From Flammeovirgaceae bacterium UBA1842 (lineage in GTDB: Bacteria; Bacteroidota; Bacteroidia; Cytophagales; Cyclobacteriaceae): a DNA stretch of 64,000 nt. Location: the NCBI GenBank assembly GCA_002338655.1, contig DDIU01000022.1:211083-275082 (forward strand). The letters run 5' to 3'. The translations under genes and the position numbers were made by a program. The notes under the pieces were generated by a model. The model did no database searches and had not been told where the DNA came from. It saw only the letters and a program-made list of their open reading frames with translations. This document shows, one piece after another, positions 1-8,700 of the stretch (positions within the stretch are counted from its first letter, which is position 1; the number at the start of each line of letters is the position of its first letter).

Positions 1-1
1 T

Positions 2-928
2 CAGCGAGCGCCTGAAATATTTTCATACCTACAGCAAATCGTGGATGATAACAATGTGATGGGTCAATTCATTTTGTCAGGGTCGCAGAATTTCCATTTA
101 ATAGAACATATTACGCAAAGTCTGGCTGGCCGTGTTGCTATTTTCAGGTTGTTCCCATTTCAATTTAGCGAGATGAAAGAAGCAGGTTGGCTATCAAATG
201 ATCTGGCAACTGTATTTACCAAAGGGTTTTACCCTGCGATATTCGAACGGAAGGTTGATCAGGATCGATATTATGCTGACTACATTGACACTTATATCAA
301 AAGGGACGTTAGTCAGCTAGTGAATGTACAGGACAGCCGTTCGTTTGGTAATTTTATAAAATTGTGTGCCATCAGAGCTGGGCAGTTATTGAACTTAAAT
401 GACCTAGCAAGAGATGCAGGGATCAGCCATACCACAGCTAGAAATTGGATATCTGTATTGGAAGCGAGTTATATTTTGTTTACACTACAACCCTATTTTG
501 TCAATTATGGCAAGCGCACAATTAAGGCTCCTAAACTGTATTTTTATGATGTCGGATTACTTTGCCATCTTCTGAGTATTAGAAAAGGGGAAATTTCACC
601 CCTTCACTCAATGTGGGGAAATATTTTTGAAAATTTGATTGTAAGTGAATTAACAAAACAGAATAGTCATTGGAGCCTGCACAGGGATTATTACTTCTGG
701 AGGGATTCCAAGGGTAATGAAGTTGATTTATTGTACGAATATGCCGAAGCAATTCAAACTTATGAGATCAAATCCAGTAGCACTATTTTGGAAAAAATGT
801 TTAAAGGACTCGTTTATTTCAAATCATTGACCAAAGACCAAAGTACCAAACCTATTTTGGTTTTTGGCGGGAAAAAGGGGCAAAAAAGAACTGATTTCAC
901 TGTACTCCCCTGGGAAAAAGTTTCTTAA
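2..928 (+). CDS. AAA_14/DUF4143 family ATPase, 3' part
   Basis: The frame is already open at the window edge (base 2), so the N-terminal Walker A part lies outside. The first residues read QRAPEIFSYLQ, the segment that follows the Walker B aspartate in this family. Then come the sensor-like stretch FILSGSQNF and the family signature SLAGRVAIFRLFPF. The C-terminal half is a DUF4143 domain. It ends in a PD-(D/E)xK nuclease-like core (GNEVDLLYE, then YEIKSS). These proteins are common in Bacteroidota, often next to mobile or defence genes, and their cellular role is not established. A GTG at 41 is an internal codon, not the start. The family call is firm; the function is unknown. Confidence 0.85.
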   Translation, partial: QRAPEIFSYLQQIVDDNNVMGQFILSGSQNFHLIEHITQSLAGRVAIFRLFPFQFSEMKEAGWLSNDLATVFTKGFYPAIFERKVDQDRYYADYIDTYIKRDVSQLVNVQDSRSFGNFIKLCAIRAGQLLNLNDLARDAGISHTTARNWISVLEASYILFTLQPYFVNYGKRTIKAPKLYFYDVGLLCHLLSIRKGEISPLHSMWGNIFENLIVSELTKQNSHWSLHRDYYFWRDSKGNEVDLLYEYAEAIQTYEIKSSSTILEKMFKGLVYFKSLTKDQSTKPILVFGGKKGQKRTDFTVLPWEKVS

Positions 929-938
929 ATCTAGCAGA

Positions 939-1679
939 CTACAGCTGTTTTTCCACCACAAAAATCATCCTTTCAGATTTCTCGGCTAGGTAGGAATTGA
1001 GGTCATAATCACCAAAAATATCGATCACCTTTAGTCCGGATTTTTCAAAATATTCAAGAAAGTCAGCACGTCTGAGTGCTTTCACTTTTTCTTGGAAATG
1101 ATAATTTTCACCTTCATCAGTAAACCGGATGTCTTTCAATATGTAGTCGTCATCACTCACATCTTTAGAAATATGAAAATTGATTCCCTCAATTTGTTTT
1201 TCTTCAATCGGGGTCAGGTGATTGATAACAGTATAGGGGTTTAGGAAATCCAGTACAAAAACACCATGATCTTTCATAGCTTCTGCTACTGAATGAATGG
1301 CTTGCTCGTGTTCAGCCTTGGTTTCGAAATATCCGAAACTGGTGAATAGGTTGAGGATAAAATCGAATTCATTATGGGCAAATTCTTCCCGCATGTCATG
1401 CACTTCAAAGTGCAATCGGTCATTGGCATATTGGCTGGCTTTTACTATGCTTTGTTCAGAGAGGTCGGCACCTACTACATCAAATCCCTTCTTATTTAGA
1501 TAAATTGAGTGACGGCCTTTGCCACATGCCAGATCCAAAATTTTGTGATGGGGCTTTACTGCTAGATAATCGACCAGCTTATCAATAAACGCACCGGCTT
1601 CATTATAATCCCTGTTTTTATATAAAATATGGTAATAAGGGGAGTCAAACCACTTATCAAACCATTCTACTGTTCTCAT
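939..1679 (-). CDS. Class I SAM-dependent methyltransferase
   Basis: A 246-residue soluble protein with a Rossmann methyltransferase fold. Motif I, ILDLACGKG, lies at about residues 47-55 and binds S-adenosylmethionine. It is followed by VVGADLS (motif II acidic residue) and FDFILNLFTSFGY (motif IV). The best match is the Methyltransf_25/11 group of small-molecule methyltransferases; the substrate cannot be read from sequence. The start ATG overlaps the stop of the upstream apbE-like gene by 4 bases, so the two are probably translationally coupled. No functional link between them is obvious. Confidence 0.85.
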   Translation of the reverse strand: MRTVEWFDKWFDSPYYHILYKNRDYNEAGAFIDKLVDYLAVKPHHKILDLACGKGRHSIYLNKKGFDVVGADLSEQSIVKASQYANDRLHFEVHDMREEFAHNEFDFILNLFTSFGYFETKAEHEQAIHSVAEAMKDHGVFVLDFLNPYTVINHLTPIEEKQIEGINFHISKDVSDDDYILKDIRFTDEGENYHFQEKVKALRRADFLEYFEKSGLKVIDIFGDYDLNSYLAEKSERMIFVVEKQL

Positions 1680-2707
1680 TCTGATTTTTTAATTAAATCT
1701 ATAACCCCTTTAGTGGCATAATCATTCATTTTACCGTCCTCATTATTGTAAATTAAATAGGCATCATATTGAGGATGTACTTTTAGAAAATTGATGGTCT
1801 TTTGGGTGCCCATTACCATAAAAGCTGTGGCCAGGGCATCGGCAGTTTCACAATTTTCAGCGAATACCGAGGCGCTAAGTAAATTGTGTCTTATAGGGAA
1901 GCCTGATTTTGGATCAATGGTATGGCCATATTTTATTCCATCTACTATATGATAGTTAAAATAATTACCCGAAGTGGCCATAGACCGATCATTGAGGGTA
2001 ACAACCGCATATTGAAATTGAGCGATTTCATCCGAGTCAGGGTCAAGTATACCTATTGCCCATTGTTTCCCATTGGCTTTGTTGATCCCTTTTACCCTTA
2101 CTTCCCCACCTATTTCCACAAATAAATTTTCAATGCCCTTTGATTCGAGGTACTTGGCAACCACATCTACACCGTAGCCTTTGGCCGAAGCACTAAAGCT
2201 GATGGTCACACGATGATCTTTTTTGGTTACGGTCTGTTCATCAAAAACTATTTTATCGTAACCCACTATGTTTTTCAATGAATCAATAAATGTGCTGTCG
2301 TGCTGTGACTGCTGGCCAGGGCCAAACCCCCAAACATCAATTAACGGGCCTATGCTAGGGTCGAATGCACCATCGGTCATTTGATATACTTCTTTGGCAG
2401 CTTTAAGCGCAGGCAAGAAATAGGGTGACTTGAAAGTAAAGGAATCGGTTTGGTTGAATTGGCTTATTTCCGAATTAGGGATATAAGTACTAAGACTTTG
2501 ATTGAACGCCTGTAGCAATGAATCAATCTGCGGTTTAAAATTACGCTGCTCGGTATCAAAATACTTTACATTATAGGTAATTGGCCCCATGGTTTTGCCA
2601 GAAATCCATATCAATTTGGAATTTTGACCCTCCCTATATTTCCAAACCAAAAACACCAAACTAAAAAGGCCAATGGTGTATAGGATGTTTCTCAACCGAA
2701 GACTCAT
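1676..2707 (-). CDS. apbE: FAD:protein FMN transferase (ApbE)
   Basis: A 343-residue periplasmic enzyme that transfers FMN from FAD to a Thr/Ser of target flavoproteins such as NqrB, NqrC and RnfG. An N-terminal hydrophobic segment (about residues 8-22) has no lipobox cysteine, so it looks like a membrane anchor. Family motifs are present: SFSASAKGYGVD, MATSGNYFNY, HTIDPKSGFP, and the metal-binding TADALATAFMVMG near the C-terminus. In many genomes apbE sits beside nqr genes. Here the only nqr gene in view (nqrF) is about 45 kb away. A TAAATTTG (-7-like) lies on the minus strand at 2725-2732, without a clear -33 partner. Confidence 0.93.
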   Translation of the reverse strand: MSLRLRNILYTIGLFSLVFLVWKYREGQNSKLIWISGKTMGPITYNVKYFDTEQRNFKPQIDSLLQAFNQSLSTYIPNSEISQFNQTDSFTFKSPYFLPALKAAKEVYQMTDGAFDPSIGPLIDVWGFGPGQQSQHDSTFIDSLKNIVGYDKIVFDEQTVTKKDHRVTISFSASAKGYGVDVVAKYLESKGIENLFVEIGGEVRVKGINKANGKQWAIGILDPDSDEIAQFQYAVVTLNDRSMATSGNYFNYHIVDGIKYGHTIDPKSGFPIRHNLLSASVFAENCETADALATAFMVMGTQKTINFLKVHPQYDAYLIYNNEDGKMNDYATKGVIDLIKKSE

Positions 2708-2832
2708 ATCATTAAATTTTGCTGCAAATTTATGAAATTGGGGCAGCTAATGTTTACTTTAGAGCAGTATTTGAATTATAATAACTTACTCAACGGGCTT
2801 CTTTTTTAAAGCCTTAAGGGTTTAAAACCTGG

Positions 2833-2884
2833 GATTGCTTCGTACCTCGCAATTACCATGGATATTGCGAGGCACGAAGCAATC
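2833..2884. repeat. Imperfect 21-bp inverted repeat (REP-like)
   Basis: Arms at 2833-2853 and 2864-2884 are complementary with one mismatch, around a 10-base loop. The right arm reads ATTGCGAGGCACGAAGC and on. This sequence type is a common intergenic palindrome in Bacteroidota. It lies just upstream of ruvB, and its loop contains the most upstream possible ATG of that frame. Confidence 0.8.
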
Positions 2885-2923
2885 TTTAATTTTATAGTAC
2901 AATCTGAAGATCGACAGTTAAAT

Positions 2924-3955
2924 ATGCGGGAAGATTACCTCCAGGCCGATGATGATAATTTTACTCCTGAAGAAAAGGAAATAGAAAAAGCATTAAGACC
3001 TTTAAATTTCAGTGATTTTGCAGGCCAGCAAAAAGTAGTTGATAACATTAGGGTGTTTGTGTCAGCTGCTCAGAAACGTGGGGAGCCATTGGATCATGTG
3101 TTGTTGCATGGCCCTCCGGGGTTGGGGAAAACCACATTGTCACACATTATTGCCAATGAGTTAAATACAAATATTAAAGTTACTTCAGGACCAATTTTGG
3201 ACAAACCGGGCGATCTGGCCGGATTGTTAACCAACCTGGAAGATAATGATGTACTGTTTATAGACGAAATCCATAGGCTCAACCCTATCGTGGAAGAGTA
3301 TCTGTATTCGGCCATGGAAGACTTCAAGATTGACATTATGCTAGACTCCGGCCCCAGTGCCAGAACGGTTCAGATCACATTATCCCCTTTTACATTGATT
3401 GGGGCTACCACAAGATCGGGCTTGCTTACTGCACCTTTGCGATCACGATTTGGGATTACTGCCCGGCTAGAGTATTATGATGCGGATTTATTGTCAACAA
3501 TAGTTAAGCGCTCTTGTAAAATATTGAACACCACAGTCAATAAAGATGCTGCTTACGAAATTGCAAGACGAAGTAGGGGCACCCCTCGTATAGCAAACAA
3601 CTTACTACGCAGAACCCGTGATTTTGCAGATATCAAAGGCAATGGTACCATCACTATGGAAATAGCCCAAATGGCCTTAACTGCCCTTGATGTGGATGAG
3701 CATGGATTTGATGAAATGGACAACCGTATTTTATCAACTATAATTGAAAAATTCAGTGGTGGGCCAGTAGGATTATCGACCATTGCTACCGCTTGTGGCG
3801 AAGAGGCGGAAACCATTGAGGAAGTATATGAACCTTTCCTTATCAAGGAAGGCTATATCAAACGGACTTCCCGGGGCAGGGAAGCAACAGCACTTGCCTA
3901 CAAGCATTTAAAAATTGTGCCTCCGGGCAAAACAAGGGGATTGTTTGATCAATAA
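2924..3955 (+). CDS. ruvB: Holliday junction branch migration helicase RuvB
   Basis: A hexameric AAA+ motor that, with RuvA, drives branch migration of Holliday junctions. Walker A is GPPGLGKTTL and Walker B is LFIDEIHR. The sensor region GATTRSGLL, the arginine finger region LRSRFG and the C-terminal winged-helix domain are all present. I place the start at 2924 (MREDYLQADDD), giving 343 residues, the usual length. The same frame has an ATG at 2858, but it falls in the loop of a palindromic repeat and would add 22 residues not typical of the family. The gene is monocistronic here; ruvA is not in view. Confidence 0.95.
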   Translation: MREDYLQADDDNFTPEEKEIEKALRPLNFSDFAGQQKVVDNIRVFVSAAQKRGEPLDHVLLHGPPGLGKTTLSHIIANELNTNIKVTSGPILDKPGDLAGLLTNLEDNDVLFIDEIHRLNPIVEEYLYSAMEDFKIDIMLDSGPSARTVQITLSPFTLIGATTRSGLLTAPLRSRFGITARLEYYDADLLSTIVKRSCKILNTTVNKDAAYEIARRSRGTPRIANNLLRRTRDFADIKGNGTITMEIAQMALTALDVDEHGFDEMDNRILSTIIEKFSGGPVGLSTIATACGEEAETIEEVYEPFLIKEGYIKRTSRGREATALAYKHLKIVPPGKTRGLFDQ

Positions 3956-4022
3956 TAAAAATAAATCAATTTTTTTTTAACATTATGTAACATTTATCGT
4001 CTTAAGGGTACTAACCTATTAA

Positions 4023-4253
4023 ATGTTGAATATCATGACGAAATATCGTAAAGGCATCATACTTACTCTAGGATTAGTTATTGCGCTAGCAATGATCACT
4101 TTTGGATTTACTGGACAAAAGGCAGAGCCTGTGGAGGGCTTAGAAGTTAAGGGGCTGGCTGAAAATGAATTACTACAAAAATACAAATCAACAATACCCA
4201 TGGTTACTGCCCCGCTGTACATTATAGCAAAAGGGTTGAAATTGGCAGAATAG
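4023..4253 (+). CDS. Small hypothetical membrane/secreted protein
   Basis: 76 residues with one hydrophobic segment near the N-terminus (GIILTLGLVIALAMITFGF) and a short polar tail. I do not recognise it. The second ATG at 4035 (MTKYRKG) gives a more typical signal-anchor start. It sits between ruvB and queG on the same strand. Codon use and the clean signal-like N-terminus favour a real gene, but nothing indicates a role. Confidence 0.5.
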   Translation: MLNIMTKYRKGIILTLGLVIALAMITFGFTGQKAEPVEGLEVKGLAENELLQKYKSTIPMVTAPLYIIAKGLKLAE

Positions 4254-4268
4254 ATAATCTCAAAATCA

Positions 4269-4299
4269 TTGAGATTGGAATTCTGACCTGCTATCTTTG
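4269..4299 (+). promoter_or_regulatory. Bacteroidota promoter of queG
   Basis: A TTG at 4269-4271 is followed after 20 bases by TATCTTTG at 4292-4299. This matches the TTTG/TAnnTTTG promoter used by the primary sigma factor of Bacteroidota. Transcription should begin about 4 bases past the -7 box, almost at the ATG (4305), so the mRNA would have little or no leader. Confidence 0.65.
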
Positions 4300-4304
4300 A
4301 GCCG

Positions 4305-5243
4305 ATGTCCGGTTCTTCTACAATAACACAAAATTCTGCACGCATTAAAAAAATAGCCCATGAACTGGGCTTTATGTTTTGTGGTATTTCTAAGGCGGAA
4401 TTCCTAGCAAAAGAAGCTCCACTTCTAGAGCAATGGCTCAATAAAGGTCTGCATGGTACCATGTCCTACATGGAAAATCATTTTGATAAAAGGCTTGATC
4501 CAACGAAACTCGTACCGGGTGCCAAATCAGTAATATCCCTTGGCTATAACTATTACCCTCAAAAGGATTTGGCCAAGGAGGAAGGGATAAAAATAGCCAA
4601 GTACGCTTATGGTCAGGATTACCACTATGTGGTGAAAGACAAGTTGAAGCAATTTATGTTGCTGATAGCCGAACAAATAGGCGATGTTGATGGCCGTGCT
4701 TTTGTTGATTCAGCACCTGTGATGGAGCGACAGTGGGCGGCTAAAAGTGGGTTGGGTTGGATCGGAAAAAATAGCCTTTTATTAAATAAACAGAATGGTA
4801 GTTTCTTCTTTCTTGCAGAACTCATCCTTGATCTGGAGCTGGAACCTGATGGGCCAGTGAAGGATTATTGTGGTACCTGTACTGCTTGTATCGATGCCTG
4901 CCCTACCGATGCCATAACGGAGCCGTATGTAGTGGATGCCAGCAAATGTATTTCATACTTTACCATTGAACTGAAAGAGCAGATCCCCAATGAGGTAAAA
5001 GGAAAGTTTGAAAACTGGGCATTTGGGTGTGACATTTGTCAGGATGTATGCCCATGGAACCGGTTTTCAAAACCCAATACGGAACCTGCCTTTCAACCTA
5101 ATGAAAAATTAGTCAGCATGACCGACAATGACTGGCAAGAGATCACCGAGGAGGTATTTAGAGAGGTTTTCAGAAAATCTGCCGTTAAACGAACAAAATT
5201 TGAAGGACTAAAAAGGAATATTAAATTTCTTAATCAGACCTGA
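4305..5243 (+). CDS. queG: Epoxyqueuosine reductase QueG
   Basis: Cobalamin- and 4Fe-4S-dependent enzyme of the last step of tRNA queuosine synthesis (epoxyqueuosine to queuosine). The 312-residue length is usual. Two ferredoxin-type clusters are visible: CGTCTACIDACPTDAI and CDICQDVCPWN. The cobalamin-domain motifs LDPTKLVPGAKSVI and SGLGWIGKNSLLL are also present. The start is set by an excellent promoter that ends five bases before the ATG, so translation is probably leaderless or nearly so. It stands alone; no other que genes are in the window. Confidence 0.95.
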   Translation: MSGSSTITQNSARIKKIAHELGFMFCGISKAEFLAKEAPLLEQWLNKGLHGTMSYMENHFDKRLDPTKLVPGAKSVISLGYNYYPQKDLAKEEGIKIAKYAYGQDYHYVVKDKLKQFMLLIAEQIGDVDGRAFVDSAPVMERQWAAKSGLGWIGKNSLLLNKQNGSFFFLAELILDLELEPDGPVKDYCGTCTACIDACPTDAITEPYVVDASKCISYFTIELKEQIPNEVKGKFENWAFGCDICQDVCPWNRFSKPNTEPAFQPNEKLVSMTDNDWQEITEEVFREVFRKSAVKRTKFEGLKRNIKFLNQT

Positions 5244-5261
5244 TCCGGCTAAAATATCAAC

Positions 5262-5711
5262 TTACTCACTTACTAATTCAAATATATAATCTCCAGATAT
5301 TCCTTCCAAGCTTCCCCCACTGCTACCTTTAGGGTCGGTAAATGTGATGGTTAGCTCATTATTAATCAGTTTTATTGTCAACAATACGCCATCATTACGT
5401 TCCAATACATTTATGTTGTTATCGTGATAGGACCAACTACCTTGTGTTCCCCACACATCTTTCAAGCTATTAACGGTACTGTACTGGTTGCCTGATATGC
5501 TTAATTTAAAACCATTAAACTGACTACTTACATCATAGCCATCTTTTATGATACTTCCTCCTGAGGAGATCCATGGCTTTCCATTATTTTCAAGTAATGT
5601 AGTTTGCTGTGCAAAAGGATCTATTGCAACCGGATCATCACTACTTTTACATCCATTAAGGAGAATAAATACGGTACAAAGTCCAATAACTAAATATAGT
5701 TTTACATTCAT
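5262..5711 (-). CDS. Small lipoprotein of unknown function
   Basis: 149 residues. The signal peptide ends in a lipobox (VFILLNGC), with the cysteine at about residue 21 followed by SSDD, so it should be lipidated and probably exported to the outer membrane. The mature part is short and beta-rich (for example DGYDVSSQFNGFKLSISGNQYST) and resembles small Bacteroidota lipocalin-like or surface lipoproteins, but I cannot name a family. The start lies 4 bases after the stop of the giant T9SS protein gene, so the two are very likely co-transcribed. Confidence 0.7.
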   Translation of the reverse strand: MNVKLYLVIGLCTVFILLNGCKSSDDPVAIDPFAQQTTLLENNGKPWISSGGSIIKDGYDVSSQFNGFKLSISGNQYSTVNSLKDVWGTQGSWSYHDNNINVLERNDGVLLTIKLINNELTITFTDPKGSSGGSLEGISGDYIFELVSE

Positions 5712-5715
5712 GATA

Positions 5716-8700
5716 CTAGTTTTTAAGTACTATTTTCTGATCGTTAATTATTCCATTTATTTTCAAAATATAAATCCCAGACAATAAATCATCTAAATGA
5801 AGTTCTTGTAATGTCAAATGCGGATTGCTATAAGTTGAATACACCAATCTGCCTTTAGTGTCAAATAGATTAATCAACACTTTTTTGTTTATTTGGTCTG
5901 CCAATTTTACATACAGAACGTCTGCTACCGGATTTGGGAAATAATTGATTTTGTTATCTGAAATATCTGTGTTTACTGCAGTAATGGATATGATTTCAAA
6001 GGACTGCTCCACTGGGGAAGCCGCCATGAAATTGTTATTTCCTTCTTGTGATGCTTTTATGGTCACTGTTCCCAAACCATTGAACGAGACTTCATTTCCA
6101 GTAAGGGAAGCAGGCCCATTTACAATTTCAAAAGTGACTTCTAAGCCAGACGAGGCTGTTGCAATAAGTGTCAGCGGACTTTCTTCTAAGATCTGATCTT
6201 CAATGGGTTCAAAAGTGATGGTTTGATCCGCTTTATTTACAATTAATACTTGCTCTACTTGTGCCGCATTTATGTCGCTATTTCCTTCTTGGAGGGCTGT
6301 GATCGTGGTTTCTCCTGCACCCACAATGGTAACGGTACTGCCCGAAATAGTAGCTATACTTTCATCAGCACTTTCAAATGTTATGGCTAGGTTTTTATCA
6401 GAAGAAGCTACAAGGTCAAAGTCAGGATCACCAAATGTTTTACTAGGGATCGTCTCGAAAGTAATAGTCTGATGGGCTTTTAGCACTTCAAATGATTGCG
6501 TTACTGATGGTGCGGGGTTATAATCGATATTTCCCGCTTGTTCGGCTTTTACTTGAACAGTACCTATACCAGTCATGGAAAGTGTATTTCCTATTATCGT
6601 AGCAGGACCGGAAATTATGGAAAATGTGACTGTTAACCCTGATGTAGCCGTAGCCTCCAAATCAAAATCTGGATCACCGTATACTTTATCCGAAAGTGGT
6701 GAAAAATCTATGGTCTGATTATCTTTATGGAAAATCCACCCGAATACATTACCATTATCAATGGAATTATAGGCATTGAAAATGGCTCCCCCTGTAGCAG
6801 ACACTTCTTCTAATTCAAGAAAATAAGCATCAACTACACCTGAAGATTGGCTGATGGTAAGTGATGACCCTCCGGTTTGGGGACTAATAATTATAGGGTC
6901 AACATCGGTGCCAACCGCCACAAAATCATTTGTGGTAATGGTAATATCACCTACAGGTTTAACCGTTTTACCAGCCTCTATTGTGAAGGTGTTTAAATTT
7001 AGATTGTCATAGACCAACCCATCGCCTGCACTTCCACTATTATTAAATGTTAAATTATTTAAACTGATGGTATTGACATCCGATTCAGTTTTTAATGAAC
7101 CTCCAATTGATAAATTTGAACTGCCACCATTGATAGTAACGTTTTCAACGAAATCATAAACAGTAAAGCTGCCTGTATTAATTGTAGAAGTACTGAAATT
7201 GATTGTTTTACTCTCTGTTCCAAAAAACTGAAGTGAATTGGCATTTATTTCACTTCCATTGGTATTGATTGTGCCGGCATTAAATACTAAACTCCCAACG
7301 GTTAAATCTGTGGTAAAAGTCCAGTCACCCACAGCAGAAAAATTGAAATCTGTACTACTGCCTGGGCCATTATTAAAACTAAGCGTCTCGATATCTGTTG
7401 AAAGAAAATTATAGGTATCCACTGTCACGTTCGCCAATGCTGGAATATTGACAGAACCATAGATGTTAAATTCTTTTCCAGAACCTGATATTGTGAAATC
7501 CTGGGTTACGGCTGAGGCATCAATATCGTTGAAGTTGGCCTGATCATTATCTACTGTTACAACTTGCCCCGACAAGGTAAATGAATTCGCATCGAATATA
7601 ACATTATCCAAAACCCCTGGTACAGTAATATGAAAAGTGCTTCCTCCAGATGTAGTCACCCAATGATTGGCAAAATCTGACCAGTTACCACTATTGCCTA
7701 CCCAGTAGTAATCCTCACCAACTATGCTTGTAATATTCCAACCGGTATTGTTACCATTATCAATGGTTTGTGTCGCATTGAACGTGGCTCCCCCAGTAGC
7801 TGCAATATCTTTTAGAATGAGGTAAGTGGCATCAACTGTTCCTGAACTCATGGATAAGGTACCTTGTACACCACTTGCATCGGAATTTAGGTTTATAGGG
7901 CTGGCTTTTGTGCCATCCAATGTAAGGCTTTGGTTAATGGTTTGAGTTTCACCAGCCTCTAGTGTAACAGAAGACCCAGGCTGGATGGTAAAATGTTCAA
8001 ATGTATTGGAACCTACTATGTCCCCGCCTCCGTCCATTACTACCTCATAAAAAGAGGCTCCATATCCTATTAAATCCCTTTCAATGGTCAAAGTGGAAGT
8101 ACCTATTGTAATGGAAGGTGTAGCCGCTGATCCAATAACTAAGTCACGGCAAGTAATGGTGGATGTACTCAAGTTTAACGTGGGGGACGAGCTACCATTA
8201 CCAATTTTGAAATCAATGGAGCAATTAATATCAACATTGTTGTAATTAACCGTTCCACTGTATTGCGCAAGTGTTCCTGTATTTATATTAGTAAGGAGAT
8301 CGTACGTTCCCGAACCATTAAAAGTAATATAACTTACCGACCCTGCAGACAAATCGGAGTAGGATAGCCCGGTTTCATCGCCATTAAGTTGTAGGGTATG
8401 AATGCTTTTGGTAACCCCTGCACCAAAGCTCACATAGCCATATGCATATAGGGAATTTGGATAGGAGGATTGAAATGTTGGAGAATTTAAAACTCCCGTC
8501 CAGTCCATATTATGAAATTTGGCCACACTCAGATCATTGGTAACGGTTTGTGACGAAATGGTAAATGAATTGGCGTCAAATATCAGATTATCATATTTCG
8601 ATGGATAATCAGTATGCATAGTTGACCCACCAGAGGTAGTAGCCCAGTGGTTGGCATAGTCTGTCCAGTCCCCACTATTTCCAACCCAATAATAATCCAA

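Noticed and set aside
2858..2923. 22-residue N-terminal extension of RuvB
   Set aside because: The ATG lies in the loop of a palindromic repeat and the extra residues do not look like RuvB; the start at 2924 gives the usual protein.
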